A stretch of 7,728 bases of DNA from an uncultured bacterium (GTDB taxonomy: Bacteria > Planctomycetota > Planctomycetia > Pirellulales > UBA1268), in the NCBI GenBank assembly GCA_937959175.1, contig CALGAS010000284.1, forward strand, positions 1 to 7,728, given 5' to 3'. The notes beneath the pieces were generated by a model that had not been told where the DNA came from, did no database searches, and was given only the letters and a program-made list of their open reading frames with translations. The position numbers were made by a program, and so were the translations under genes. Position 1 is the first letter of the stretch; the number at the start of each line of letters is the position of its first letter. Below are positions 1 through 6,236 of the stretch, piece by piece.

Positions 1-8
1 CCCGTGTT

Positions 9-22
9 CCGCCGCGCGGCGG
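9..22. repeat. 14-bp perfect GC palindrome upstream of nadE
   Basis: CCGCCGCGCGGCGG is a perfect palindrome in the leader before nadE. A weak -10-like hexamer, TACGAT, follows at 28-33 without a convincing -35 box. The palindrome could be an operator or the end of an upstream terminator, but GC-rich DNA produces such palindromes by chance, so this is recorded only as a visible structure. The remainder of bases 1-84 shows nothing else I can name. Confidence 0.25.
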
Positions 23-84
23 CGAGGTACGATGCTGGAATCCGGTCGCGCCGAGCGTCCGTCACCCCCGCTTCCGTGCCCCGC

Positions 85-2097
85 ATGCATCTCATCCGCC
101 TGGGCGGCTGTGCCCTCAACCAGACGCCGCTCGACTGGGACGGCAACCGCGACCGGATCGTGGCCGCGATCTCGGTGGCCCGAGAGGCCGGCGTGGGGAT
201 CCTCTGCCTGCCCGAACTCTGCATTTCCGGCTATGGCTGCGAGGATGCCTTTCTTGCGCCGGGGGTGCAGCGGACCGCCTGGGAGGTGCTCGAAGAGATC
301 GTGCCGCAGACAGCCGGCCTCGCGGTGGCCCTCGGCCTTCCGGTGCGGCACGGCAGCGGCGTCTACGATGCCGTGGCCTTGGTTGCCGACGGCCGCCTGA
401 TCGGCCTGGTCTGCAAGCAGCATCTGGCCGGCGACGGCATCCATTACGAGCCCCGCTGGTTTCGCCCCTGGCCGCGGGGCCGGCGGGGCGTGCTCCGGCA
501 GGGCGGGATGGAACTGCCGATCGGCGACCTGCGGTTCGACCTCGGCGGGGTTCGGCTCGGCTTCGAGATCTGCGAGGACGCCTGGGCGGCCGATCGGCCC
601 GGGGTGTCGCTGGCGGGGCGGGGAATCGACCTGATTCTCAACCCGTCGGCGAGCCACTTCGCCTTCGGCAAGGAGGAGATCCGCCGGCGGTTCGTCCTGG
701 AGGGCTCGCGGGCGTTCGCGGCGGGCTACGTCTACGCCAACCTTGTCGGTAACGAGGCGGGCCGGGCGATCTACGATGGCAGCGTGCTGATCGCGGCCGG
801 CGGGCAGATGCTCGCCTCCGGGCGGCGGTTCGCCTTCACCGACCATGTCCTGACGATGGCCGACCTCGATCTCGACCGGCTGCGGCCGGCCCAGGCCCGG
901 CTGGCGGCCGCTGGCGCCGCCATGACGCCGGAAGAGGATCTGGTGCCGGTGCCCTTCACGCCGCCGCCGGTCGAATGCCCGGGTGGGGGCGGTGATCGCC
1001 GGCAGTCCTGGGAAACAGGTGACTCGCTCAAGGAAGAAGAGTTTTCCCGGGCGGTGGCCCTCGGACTCTTCGACTATGCCCGCAAGAGCCGCTCCCGCGG
1101 GTTCGTCGTTTCGGCCAGCGGCGGTGCCGATTCCTCGGCCGTCGCCTGCCTGGTGGCAATCGCGATCCACCTCGGCATCGCCGAGTTTGGGCCGGCCGCG
1201 GCGGCCGAGCGGCTCGGGCTGAGCGGGGCCGTCGGCGACGGGAGCGGGGCAACGGCATCCTCGCTGACCGCAGCGGCGCTGACCTGCGTCTACCAGGCGA
1301 CGGCCAACTCGGGGCCGGTGACACGGCAGGCCGCGGCCGACCTGGCCGCCGCGGTCGGGGCGACGTTTCACGAGTTCGACGTGGAGCCGGTCGTTCGGGA
1401 ATACGAGCGGATCGTCACCGCGGCGATCGGCAGGCCCCTGTCCTGGGAGACCGACGATGTCGCCCTCCAGAACATCCAGGCCCGGGCCCGGGCGCCGGGC
1501 GTCTGGATGCTTGCCAATCTCACCGGCGGGCTTCTCGTCTCGACGAGCAACCGCTCCGAGGCGGCGGTCGGCTATGCCACGATGGACGGCGACACGGCCG
1601 GGGGCATCGCTCCGATTGCCGGTATCGACAAGGCCTGGCTGCGACGCTGGCTCGTCTGGCTCGAGCGGCAGGGGCCGGAAGGGATGGGGCCGGTTTCCGC
1701 CCTGGCGGCCGTCAATGAGCAGCAGCCGACCGCGGAGCTGCGACCGGCGGCCGCGGGGCAGACCGACGAGGCCGACCTGATGCCCTACGACGTGCTCGAC
1801 GCGGTCGAGCGGGCCGCGATCCGCGATCGTGAGATGCCGGTGGCCTGCTGGCGGCGGCTCTGCGACGAGTTCCCCGAGCAGCCGCCGAAACAACTGGCCC
1901 TCTGGACCGAGCGGTTCTTCCTGCTCTGGAGCCGGAACCAGTGGAAGCGGGAGCGCTACGCGCCGTCGTTCCACCTCGATGACGAGAATCTCGACCCCAA
2001 GACCTGGTGCCGGTTTCCGATTCTCTCCGGCGGCTTCACCCGGGAACTGGCGGCCCTGCGGTCGGCCGCAAGCGCTCGCCCGTCGGCAGGAAAATAG
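85..2097 (+). CDS. nadE: Glutamine-dependent NAD+ synthase, two-domain (amidotransferase + synthetase)
   Basis: Catalyses the last step of NAD+ synthesis in the cytoplasm: deamido-NAD+ is amidated at the expense of ATP, using ammonia released from glutamine (EC 6.3.5.1). The 670-residue protein has an N-terminal nitrilase-type glutaminase domain (about 1-290) with the full Glu-Lys-Cys triad: E44 in LPELCISGYG, K111 in VCKQHL and C163 in FEICEDAW. The C-terminal ATP-pyrophosphatase synthetase domain (about 315-650) has the P-loop SGGADSS at 345-351, VALQNIQAR, STSNRSEAAVGY near 486 and PTAEL near 548. Length matches the long form seen in mycobacteria and eukaryotes (NADSYN1-like), not the short ammonia-only NadE. 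The frame is open from base 4, but family alignment favours the ATG at 85 (MHLIRLGGCALNQ). No Shine-Dalgarno precedes it, and a GTG at 76 is also possible. The gene is complete and no key residue is missing. Confidence 0.95.
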   Translation: MHLIRLGGCALNQTPLDWDGNRDRIVAAISVAREAGVGILCLPELCISGYGCEDAFLAPGVQRTAWEVLEEIVPQTAGLAVALGLPVRHGSGVYDAVALVADGRLIGLVCKQHLAGDGIHYEPRWFRPWPRGRRGVLRQGGMELPIGDLRFDLGGVRLGFEICEDAWAADRPGVSLAGRGIDLILNPSASHFAFGKEEIRRRFVLEGSRAFAAGYVYANLVGNEAGRAIYDGSVLIAAGGQMLASGRRFAFTDHVLTMADLDLDRLRPAQARLAAAGAAMTPEEDLVPVPFTPPPVECPGGGGDRRQSWETGDSLKEEEFSRAVALGLFDYARKSRSRGFVVSASGGADSSAVACLVAIAIHLGIAEFGPAAAAERLGLSGAVGDGSGATASSLTAAALTCVYQATANSGPVTRQAAADLAAAVGATFHEFDVEPVVREYERIVTAAIGRPLSWETDDVALQNIQARARAPGVWMLANLTGGLLVSTSNRSEAAVGYATMDGDTAGGIAPIAGIDKAWLRRWLVWLERQGPEGMGPVSALAAVNEQQPTAELRPAAAGQTDEADLMPYDVLDAVERAAIRDREMPVACWRRLCDEFPEQPPKQLALWTERFFLLWSRNQWKRERYAPSFHLDDENLDPKTWCRFPILSGGFTRELAALRSAASARPSAGK

Positions 2098-2143
2098 CCC
2101 CCTGCCGCCCCCAACCGCTCTCGCCCGGTGAGCATGCCCCTGC

Positions 2144-2149
2144 TAGAGT
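2144..2149 (+). promoter_or_regulatory. Candidate -10 element (TAGAGT) for the TIGR03009 gene
   Basis: TAGAGT matches the sigma-70 -10 consensus at four of six positions and is the only AT-leaning hexamer in the 81-base gap after nadE. A transcript starting about 7 bases downstream would leave a leader of roughly 20 bases before the GTG at 2179. No clear -35 box is visible. Its position inside the longer reading frame argues against the upstream start at 2128. Confidence 0.35.
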
Positions 2150-2167
2150 CCGCGGCCGCATCCTCCC

Positions 2168-2171
2168 GGAG
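2168..2171 (+). promoter_or_regulatory. Ribosome binding site fixing the GTG start at 2179
   Basis: GGAG lies 7 bases before the GTG at 2179. No comparable purine run precedes the GTG at 2128 or the ATG at 2134. With the signal peptide beginning directly at 2179, this decides the start of the TIGR03009 gene. Confidence 0.5.
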
Positions 2172-2178
2172 CCCCGCC

Positions 2179-3147
2179 GTGCGCCACCTCGCTGCTGCCT
2201 GTTTTCGGATTCCGCTGGTCCTCGCCGTCGCTGTCGGGCTCTCCGGACAGGCCCGCAGTCAGAGCCCGCAGCAGGGCGTTCCGACGACCGCCGCCGCTTC
2301 CGGTCAGACTCCCGCCAGCCCGGCCGCCGCTGCTGCCCCGGCTGCCGCCGGCAGGGTCGCCGTGGTCCCGGCCGCTCCCCAGGGACCGCCGGCCCTCTCA
2401 CCCCAGGAACAGCAGGCCCTCAACCAGCTGCTGGCGGCCTGGGAAGCCCGCAACGATTCGGTCCGCACCTGGTCCTGCACCTTTCACAAGTGGGAATACA
2501 ACGCCTGGAGTCCTCCCGACGCCAATGGCGATCGGCTTGCCTTTGCGGAAAGCACCGGAGAACTCAAGTACGCGGCTCCCGACAAGGGGCTGTTCCGGGT
2601 CCGAGAGTCGAAACAGTGGAATCCCGAGAGCCGTCGCTACGAGGTTCGCAGCGGCGATGCCGGAGAGCATTGGGTCTGCAACGGGGAGAGCATCTTCGAG
2701 TTTCGGCATGCCGAGCGGCAGCTGCGGGAGACGAAGCTGCCTCCCGAGATGCGAGGCAAGGCGATCAGCGACGGGCCGCTGCCGTTCGTGTTTGGGGCCA
2801 AGGCCGAAACCCTCAAGAAGCGTTACTGGATGCGGATCATCACCCCGCCGGAGATTCGAGACCAGGTCTGGCTGGAAGCCCGGCCCCGCTTTCAGGCCGA
2901 CGCGGCCAATTTTTCCAAGGTGGAACTCATCCTTCAGGCCCGCGATCTGATGCCGTTTGCGATCCAGATCTACAAGCCCGGAGGGCAGGATCGCGACGTC
3001 TACCAGTTCGATCCGCGGACGAGCCTGATCGACAAGGGGCTCGACATGATCCGTGACTTTGCCAAGCCCGTCACCCCCTTCGGCTACAAGTACGTGCTCG
3101 AGGATCTCCAGGCCCAGGCTGCCCAGGCTGCCCAGAGCGGCCGCTGA
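2179..3147 (+). CDS. Exported TIGR03009-family planctomycete protein, function unknown
   Basis: The 322-residue protein has a signal peptide (basic residues at 2 and 10, hydrophobic core about 11-23, likely cleavage near 25-28), then an Ala/Pro-rich linker (about 29-72), then a folded domain (about 75-308). That domain matches my recollection of the planctomycete-specific TIGR03009 family: WSCTFHKWEY (98-107), GELKYAAPDKGLFRV (127-141), EHWVCNGESIFEF (163-175), KAISDGPLPFVFGAK (194-208) and a WLEA..PRFQ.DAANFS segment (231-246). TIGR03009 has no established function. A LolA-like lipoprotein-carrier fold is only a guess from the run of beta-strand-rich segments. The mature protein has exactly two cysteines, C100 and C167. 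The C-terminus ends in a Gln/Ala tail made by a 9-base tandem repeat. The frame is open from a GTG at 2128, but the GGAG at 2168 and the signal peptide favour GTG 2179. Probably a single-gene unit. Confidence 0.85.
   Translation: MRHLAAACFRIPLVLAVAVGLSGQARSQSPQQGVPTTAAASGQTPASPAAAAAPAAAGRVAVVPAAPQGPPALSPQEQQALNQLLAAWEARNDSVRTWSCTFHKWEYNAWSPPDANGDRLAFAESTGELKYAAPDKGLFRVRESKQWNPESRRYEVRSGDAGEHWVCNGESIFEFRHAERQLRETKLPPEMRGKAISDGPLPFVFGAKAETLKKRYWMRIITPPEIRDQVWLEARPRFQADAANFSKVELILQARDLMPFAIQIYKPGGQDRDVYQFDPRTSLIDKGLDMIRDFAKPVTPFGYKYVLEDLQAQAAQAAQSGR
3112..3138 (+). repeat. 9-bp tandem repeat coding a Gln/Ala tail
   Basis: GCCCAGGCT occurs twice in perfect tandem (3112-3120 and 3121-3129), followed by a degenerate third copy (GCCCAGAGC, 3130-3138). 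The repeat is in frame and encodes AQA-AQA-AQS just before the stop of the TIGR03009 gene. Its length could vary by slippage without breaking the frame. Confidence 0.7.
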
Positions 3148-3171
3148 GGCAGCGAATCCAGGGGTCTGACG

Positions 3172-3188
3172 GGGAGGTCGTGCCTCCC
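3172..3188 (+). other. Small hairpin GGGAGG-loop-CCTCCC after the TIGR03009 gene
   Basis: GGGAGG (3172-3177) pairs with CCTCCC (3183-3188) around a 5-base loop, 24 bases after the stop codon. There is no T-run behind it, so it is at best a weak terminator or a 3' processing stem. It sits where the -35 region of the next promoter would fall. Confidence 0.3.
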
Positions 3189-3201
3189 GGCCGGCGATCG
3201 G

Positions 3202-3207
3202 TATACT
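3202..3207 (+). promoter_or_regulatory. Candidate -10 element (TATACT) of the pckA-containing operon
   Basis: TATACT matches five of six -10 consensus bases and stands out in the GC-rich 99-base gap. The eight bases GTATACTC recur exactly at the strong promoter at 6746-6753. At 16-18 bases upstream there is only a poor -35 (GTGCCT-like), so transcription may need an activator or an alternative sigma factor. A start about 7 bases downstream would leave a leader of about 33 bases before the ATG at 3247. Confidence 0.5.
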
Positions 3208-3246
3208 CGACTGCTGTGTTTGTCGGGATGCACGTTCGAGCTAGTC

Positions 3247-3732
3247 ATGCCCACCATCGATCCGGCCCATCCGCTTGCCCGCCTCTTGGAGCGCGATGGC
3301 CGCTATTCCCTCGACGCCTATTTGTTCGTGCTGGAGGCGCTTTCCTTTGCCCAGGAGGCAATGGGCCTCGGCCAGGAACCGGCAGCCGAGGAGATTGAGC
3401 CGCTGCGGGGAGACGAGCAGGGCTCCCGGGGCAAGACCCGGTCCCGGCCGAGGCGGGAGCGGCGGCGGGCCGAGCGGCATGTCTCCGGACAGGAACTCTG
3501 CGAAGCGGCGCGTCAGTATGGGCAGCAGCAGTACGGCTACCTGGCGCCGACGGTGCTGGCCACCTGGGGTATTCGGCGCACCGATGACATCGGCCAGATC
3601 GTCTTCAATATGATCGACATCGGCCAGATGCGGAAGACCCGCAGTGACAAGTTGGAGGATTTCCAGGATGTCTTCCAGTTCCGCGATGCATTTGCACGGG
3701 ATCTGCCCTTTGCGGTGCCAGACAGCGTCTGA
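3247..3732 (+). CDS. TIGR04138 (Minf_1886) family protein, function unknown
   Basis: A 161-residue soluble protein recognised as a member of the planctomycete/verrucomicrobial family TIGR04138 (Minf_1886). The N-terminal helix carries Y20 and YLFVLEALSFA (25-35). The conserved core starts at RHVSGQELCEAARQYG (77-92) and continues with APTVLATWGIRRTDDIGQIVFNMIDIG (100-126), then KLEDFQDVFQF (135-145). The family has no known activity. An arginine-rich, presumably disordered stretch (about 50-77, ten Arg/Lys within residues 61-77) separates the two conserved parts and seems longer than I expect for the family. The ATG at 3247 begins exactly at the family N-terminus, with a weak GAG at 3238-3240. 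The frame runs upstream to 3220, but that would place the start very close to the -10 element. It is the first gene of the probable operon leading to pckA. Confidence 0.8.
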   Translation: MPTIDPAHPLARLLERDGRYSLDAYLFVLEALSFAQEAMGLGQEPAAEEIEPLRGDEQGSRGKTRSRPRRERRRAERHVSGQELCEAARQYGQQQYGYLAPTVLATWGIRRTDDIGQIVFNMIDIGQMRKTRSDKLEDFQDVFQFRDAFARDLPFAVPDSV

Positions 3733-3739
3733 GGCCGGC

Positions 3740-3745
3740 GGGGAG
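3740..3745 (+). promoter_or_regulatory. Shine-Dalgarno (GGGGAG) before the 34-residue membrane peptide
   Basis: GGGGAG lies 8 bases after the TIGR04138 stop codon. It is 4 bases from the ATG at 3750 and 7 bases from the in-frame GTG at 3753. The second spacing is the better one, so translation could begin at the GTG, giving 33 residues. Confidence 0.45.
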
Positions 3746-3749
3746 TTGG

Positions 3750-3854
3750 ATGGTGCGTGTTCCGCGATCGCGGCGGCTGTGGCTTCTGGTGGCGGCTGCT
3801 GTCGCCGAGTGTGCCTGGTTGGCTGTCCTGGCTTGGCTGGCCTGGCGGTCGTGA
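3750..3854 (+). CDS. Putative small single-helix membrane protein (34 aa), unrecognised
   Basis: This short frame codes for 34 residues: a basic N-terminus (MVRVPRSRRL, four arginines) followed by one continuous hydrophobic helix (about 10-32) rich in Leu, Ala and Trp, then Arg-Ser. That charge pattern predicts a cytoplasmic N-terminus and one membrane span. It has a strong Shine-Dalgarno (GGGGAG, 3740-3745) and sits 17 bases after the TIGR04138 gene and 34 bases before the next membrane protein, on the same strand. It thus fills what would otherwise be a 156-base hole in a tight operon. It is a different frame from the upstream extension of the 3889 gene and competes with it. I do not recognise a family. 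It could act as a partner of the adjacent four-helix protein, or merely be a chance hydrophobic frame. Confidence 0.5.
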   Translation: MVRVPRSRRLWLLVAAAVAECAWLAVLAWLAWRS

Positions 3855-3877
3855 GTGGACTGGTGACGCGCTGCGTC

Positions 3878-3882
3878 GGGAG
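3878..3882 (+). promoter_or_regulatory. Shine-Dalgarno (GGGAG) fixing the ATG at 3889
   Basis: GGGAG lies 6 bases upstream of the ATG at 3889. It supports this start over the ATG at 3757, which would add 44 Trp/Gly-rich residues overlapping the small membrane peptide in another frame. Confidence 0.6.
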
Positions 3883-3888
3883 CGGAGC

Positions 3889-4590
3889 ATGAGTCTGGCC
3901 GTCGACGGCCTGCCGGTCTGGATCGCGCTGCTCCCGTTGGGCGTCTATCTGATTGTGGTCGGCTGGCTGCATCTTCGGCGTCGTCCGATCGCGGTGCCTG
4001 GGGGTTGGGATCTTGCCGCCCTGGCCGCCGGACTCTCCGGGCTCCTCCTGGCCGGACCGCTGCCCTTGCTGCAGCCGGCGGTGGGCATGACCGGCTGGGG
4101 CAGCCTGCTATCGGCCGGCGGGCTGATCCTGATGATCACCGCGGGAATCCTGGCCACGCGTCCCCGGCTTGTCGTCTACAACGTGACCCCGGAGCAGTTG
4201 CGGCCAGTGCTCTCGGAGGTGGTGGCTCGGCTCGATGCGTCGGCTCGCTGGGCCGGCGACAGCGTTGTGCTGCCGGCCCGTGGGCTCCAGGTGTTGATGG
4301 ATGGCAGAGGGCTGGGTCGGTGCGTCAGCGTGGCGACGGTCGGCGGGCGATCGTCGCCCGAGTCGTGGGCCGAGTTCACCCGGCAACTTCGCCGGGCCAG
4401 CCGCAGGCTTCGGGTGCGACGAAATCCATGGGGGGCTGTCGTCGCCGGGCTCGGGGCGGTGATGGTCGCTCTGGCCTGCGGCTGGGGATTCGTAAGTCTC
4501 TGGCGGCCCGCTGCCGGCCGATTCGCTGCACCCCCCGTCGCGGCGGCCCTGGGCCGGCGGCCCCTTCCGTTCTCCGCGCCTGCTGCCTGA
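3889..4590 (+). CDS. Four-helix inner-membrane protein with a cytoplasmic or periplasmic domain, function unknown
   Basis: The 233-residue protein has predicted membrane helices at about 10-29, 41-61, 71-90 and 181-204. A soluble domain (about 91-178) sits between helices 3 and 4, beginning RPRLVVYNVTPEQLRPVLSEV and ending in a very basic stretch (RRASRRLRVRR, 168-178). By the positive-inside rule the basic segments at 30-32 and 168-178 are cytoplasmic; the topology is inferred. The tail after helix 4 is Ala/Pro-rich. I do not recognise a named family, although the arrangement resembles hypothetical membrane proteins found next to TIGR04138 genes in planctomycetes. Its stop overlaps the ribosome binding site of pckA and lies 9 bases before the pckA start, so the two are almost certainly co-transcribed and perhaps translationally coupled. 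No catalytic motif is visible. Confidence 0.75.
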   Translation: MSLAVDGLPVWIALLPLGVYLIVVGWLHLRRRPIAVPGGWDLAALAAGLSGLLLAGPLPLLQPAVGMTGWGSLLSAGGLILMITAGILATRPRLVVYNVTPEQLRPVLSEVVARLDASARWAGDSVVLPARGLQVLMDGRGLGRCVSVATVGGRSSPESWAEFTRQLRRASRRLRVRRNPWGAVVAGLGAVMVALACGWGFVSLWRPAAGRFAAPPVAAALGRRPLPFSAPAA

Positions 4591-4593
4591 GGA
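4589..4593 (+). promoter_or_regulatory. Ribosome binding site of pckA overlapping the upstream stop codon
   Basis: GAGGA begins inside the TGA stop of the membrane-protein gene (4588-4590) and ends 6 bases before the pckA ATG at 4600. A ribosome terminating on the first gene would sit over this site, the usual arrangement for translational coupling. Confidence 0.6.
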
Positions 4594-4599
4594 TCGTTC

Positions 4600-6195
4600 A
4601 TGCCCGTCCACGTCGATCTCTCGGCCCACGAGATCACGGTCCCGGTCGTCGTCCGCAACGCTCCGCCGGGCCGCCTCTACGAAGACGCCGTCTCCCGGGA
4701 GCGGGCCGGCATCGTCTCGACCGGGGCGATCGCGATCCGGTCCGGCGCCAAGACCGGCCGCAGCCCCGCCGACAAGCACGTCGTCAGGCGACCGGAGTCG
4801 GAGGCTGATGTCTGGTGGGGGCCGGTCAACCATGCGATCGACGAGCACACCTTTCTCTTGAACCGCCAGCGGGCGATCGACTATCTCAACACCCGCGACC
4901 AGATCTACGTCTGCGACGGCTATGCCGGCTGGGACCCCGCCACGCGGGTCAAGGTCCGCGTCCTCTGCGGCCGGGCCTACCACGCCCTCTTCATGCACAA
5001 CATGCTGATCCGGCCCACGCTCGACGAGCTGGAACGGTTCGGGGCTCCCGACTATGTGATTTACAACGCCGGCCAGTTTCCGGCCAATCCCTTCACCGCC
5101 CAGATGACCAGCCGGACAAGCGTCGATCTCTGCCTCGAACGGCGGGAGCAGGTGATCCTCGGCACCGAGTACGCCGGCGAGATGAAGAAGGGCGTGTTCA
5201 CCTACATGCACTGGCTGCTGCCCAGTCGCGGCATCCTCTCGATGCACTGCTCGGCCAACCAGGGCGTCGGGCCGGGAGGCGGCCCCGGCGAGGTCGCGCT
5301 CTTTTTCGGTCTCTCCGGCACCGGCAAGACGACCCTCTCGGCCGATCCGGCACGGCGGCTGATCGGTGATGACGAGCACGGCTGGGGCGACGACGGCATC
5401 TTCAACATCGAGGGAGGCTGCTACGCCAAGTGCATCCACCTCGAGGAGGCCAAGGAGCCAGAGATCTGGCGAGCGATCAAGTTTGGGACGGTGCTCGAAA
5501 ACGTCGTCTACGATCCCGCCACGCGGGCGGTCGACTACGAGAGCAGCGCGATCACGGAGAACACCCGGGCGGCCTACCCGATCGACTCCATCGAGAACGC
5601 CCAGGTCCCCTGCGTCGCCCCGCATCCGAAGCACGTGATCTTCCTGACCTGCGACGCCTCGGGGGTTCTTCCGCCGGTGAGCCGGCTCTCCCGGGAGCAG
5701 GCGATGTACCACTTCCTCTCGGGCTACACCGCGCGGGTGGCCGGCACCGAGATGGGGATCGTCGAGCCCCAGGTCGCCTTCTCGGCCTGCTTCAGCGCCG
5801 CCTTTCTCGTCCGCCATCCGGCCGTCTATGCCCGGCTCCTCGCCGAGAAGCTCCGCCGTCACGACGCGCGGGCCTGGCTGGTCAACACCGGCTGGACCGG
5901 CGGCGCCTACGGGACCGGCAGACGGATCAACCTGGCCGCCACCCGGCGGATCATCGACGCGATCCACGCCGGCAGCCTCGACGAGGCCCCGGTCCACCGC
6001 GACCCGATCTTCGGGCTCGATGCGGTGGCCAGCGTGCCGGGCGTCGATGAAAAACTTCTTCTGCCGCATCGGGCCTGGGCCGATGAGGCCGCCTGGGAGG
6101 CGGCCGCCCGGCAGCTCGCCTCGCGATTCAAGGACAACTTCGCCGCCTACGCCGCCGAGGCCGGCCCCGATGTCCTCGCCGCCGGTCCGGCCTGA
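4600..6195 (+). CDS. pckA: Phosphoenolpyruvate carboxykinase (ATP)
   Basis: Converts oxaloacetate and ATP to phosphoenolpyruvate, CO2 and ADP (EC 4.1.1.49), the entry step of gluconeogenesis, in the cytoplasm. The 531 residues are full length for the ATP-dependent family. Visible active-site elements are: the oxaloacetate-binding arginine R54 in KTGRSPADK; Y191 and K196/K197 in YAGEMKKGVF; H216 in SMHCSAN; the P-loop GLSGTGKTT at 237-245 with K243; the metal-binding D257-D258 of IGDDEHGW; the EGGCYAK segment at 271-277; and R323 in ENTRAAYPI, matching the E. coli arginine that contacts the nucleotide phosphate. A Gly/Pro-rich loop (GVGPGGGPG, 222-230) just before the P-loop is a few residues longer than in E. 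coli. The start at ATG 4600 is supported by GAGGA at 4589-4593. The gene lies in an operon-like row with unknown genes. No dedicated promoter or regulatory site is visible immediately upstream. Confidence 0.97.
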   Translation: MPVHVDLSAHEITVPVVVRNAPPGRLYEDAVSRERAGIVSTGAIAIRSGAKTGRSPADKHVVRRPESEADVWWGPVNHAIDEHTFLLNRQRAIDYLNTRDQIYVCDGYAGWDPATRVKVRVLCGRAYHALFMHNMLIRPTLDELERFGAPDYVIYNAGQFPANPFTAQMTSRTSVDLCLERREQVILGTEYAGEMKKGVFTYMHWLLPSRGILSMHCSANQGVGPGGGPGEVALFFGLSGTGKTTLSADPARRLIGDDEHGWGDDGIFNIEGGCYAKCIHLEEAKEPEIWRAIKFGTVLENVVYDPATRAVDYESSAITENTRAAYPIDSIENAQVPCVAPHPKHVIFLTCDASGVLPPVSRLSREQAMYHFLSGYTARVAGTEMGIVEPQVAFSACFSAAFLVRHPAVYARLLAEKLRRHDARAWLVNTGWTGGAYGTGRRINLAATRRIIDAIHAGSLDEAPVHRDPIFGLDAVASVPGVDEKLLLPHRAWADEAAWEAAARQLASRFKDNFAAYAAEAGPDVLAAGPA

Positions 6196-6207
6196 ACGGA
6201 GCAAAGG

Positions 6208-6226
6208 TCCCGCTGACCTGGCGGGG
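6208..6226 (+). other. Short hairpin that could mask the MEKHLA-gene ribosome binding site
   Basis: CCCGC (6209-6213) can pair with GCGGG (6221-6225), with a possible extra T-G pair outside, around a 7-base loop. The right arm overlaps the GGGGAG (6223-6228) that serves the ATG at 6237. Pairing would hide the site and lower initiation. The stem is only 5 bp and may be incidental. Confidence 0.25.
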
Positions 6227-6236
6227 AGCCGACTCG

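Noticed and set aside
4..84. Longer start (GTG at 4) for NAD+ synthase
   Set aside because: The added residues are Arg/Ala-rich and precede the normal family N-terminus, and the start would fall before the GC palindrome and without a ribosome binding site.
2007..3056. A 349-residue open frame in another + frame across the end of nadE and the TIGR03009 gene
   Set aside because: The translation is Arg/Gly/Pro-rich low complexity typical of a shifted frame, and the overlapping genes are both well supported by families.
3757..3888. Longer start (ATG 3757) for the four-helix membrane protein
   Set aside because: The 44 extra residues are a Trp/Gly-rich stretch without a ribosome binding site, whereas GGGAG sits 6 bases before ATG 3889.
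3241..3972. A 243-residue minus-strand frame over the TIGR04138 gene
   Set aside because: It is antisense to a family-supported gene and has Pro/Gln/Arg-rich composition with no motif.
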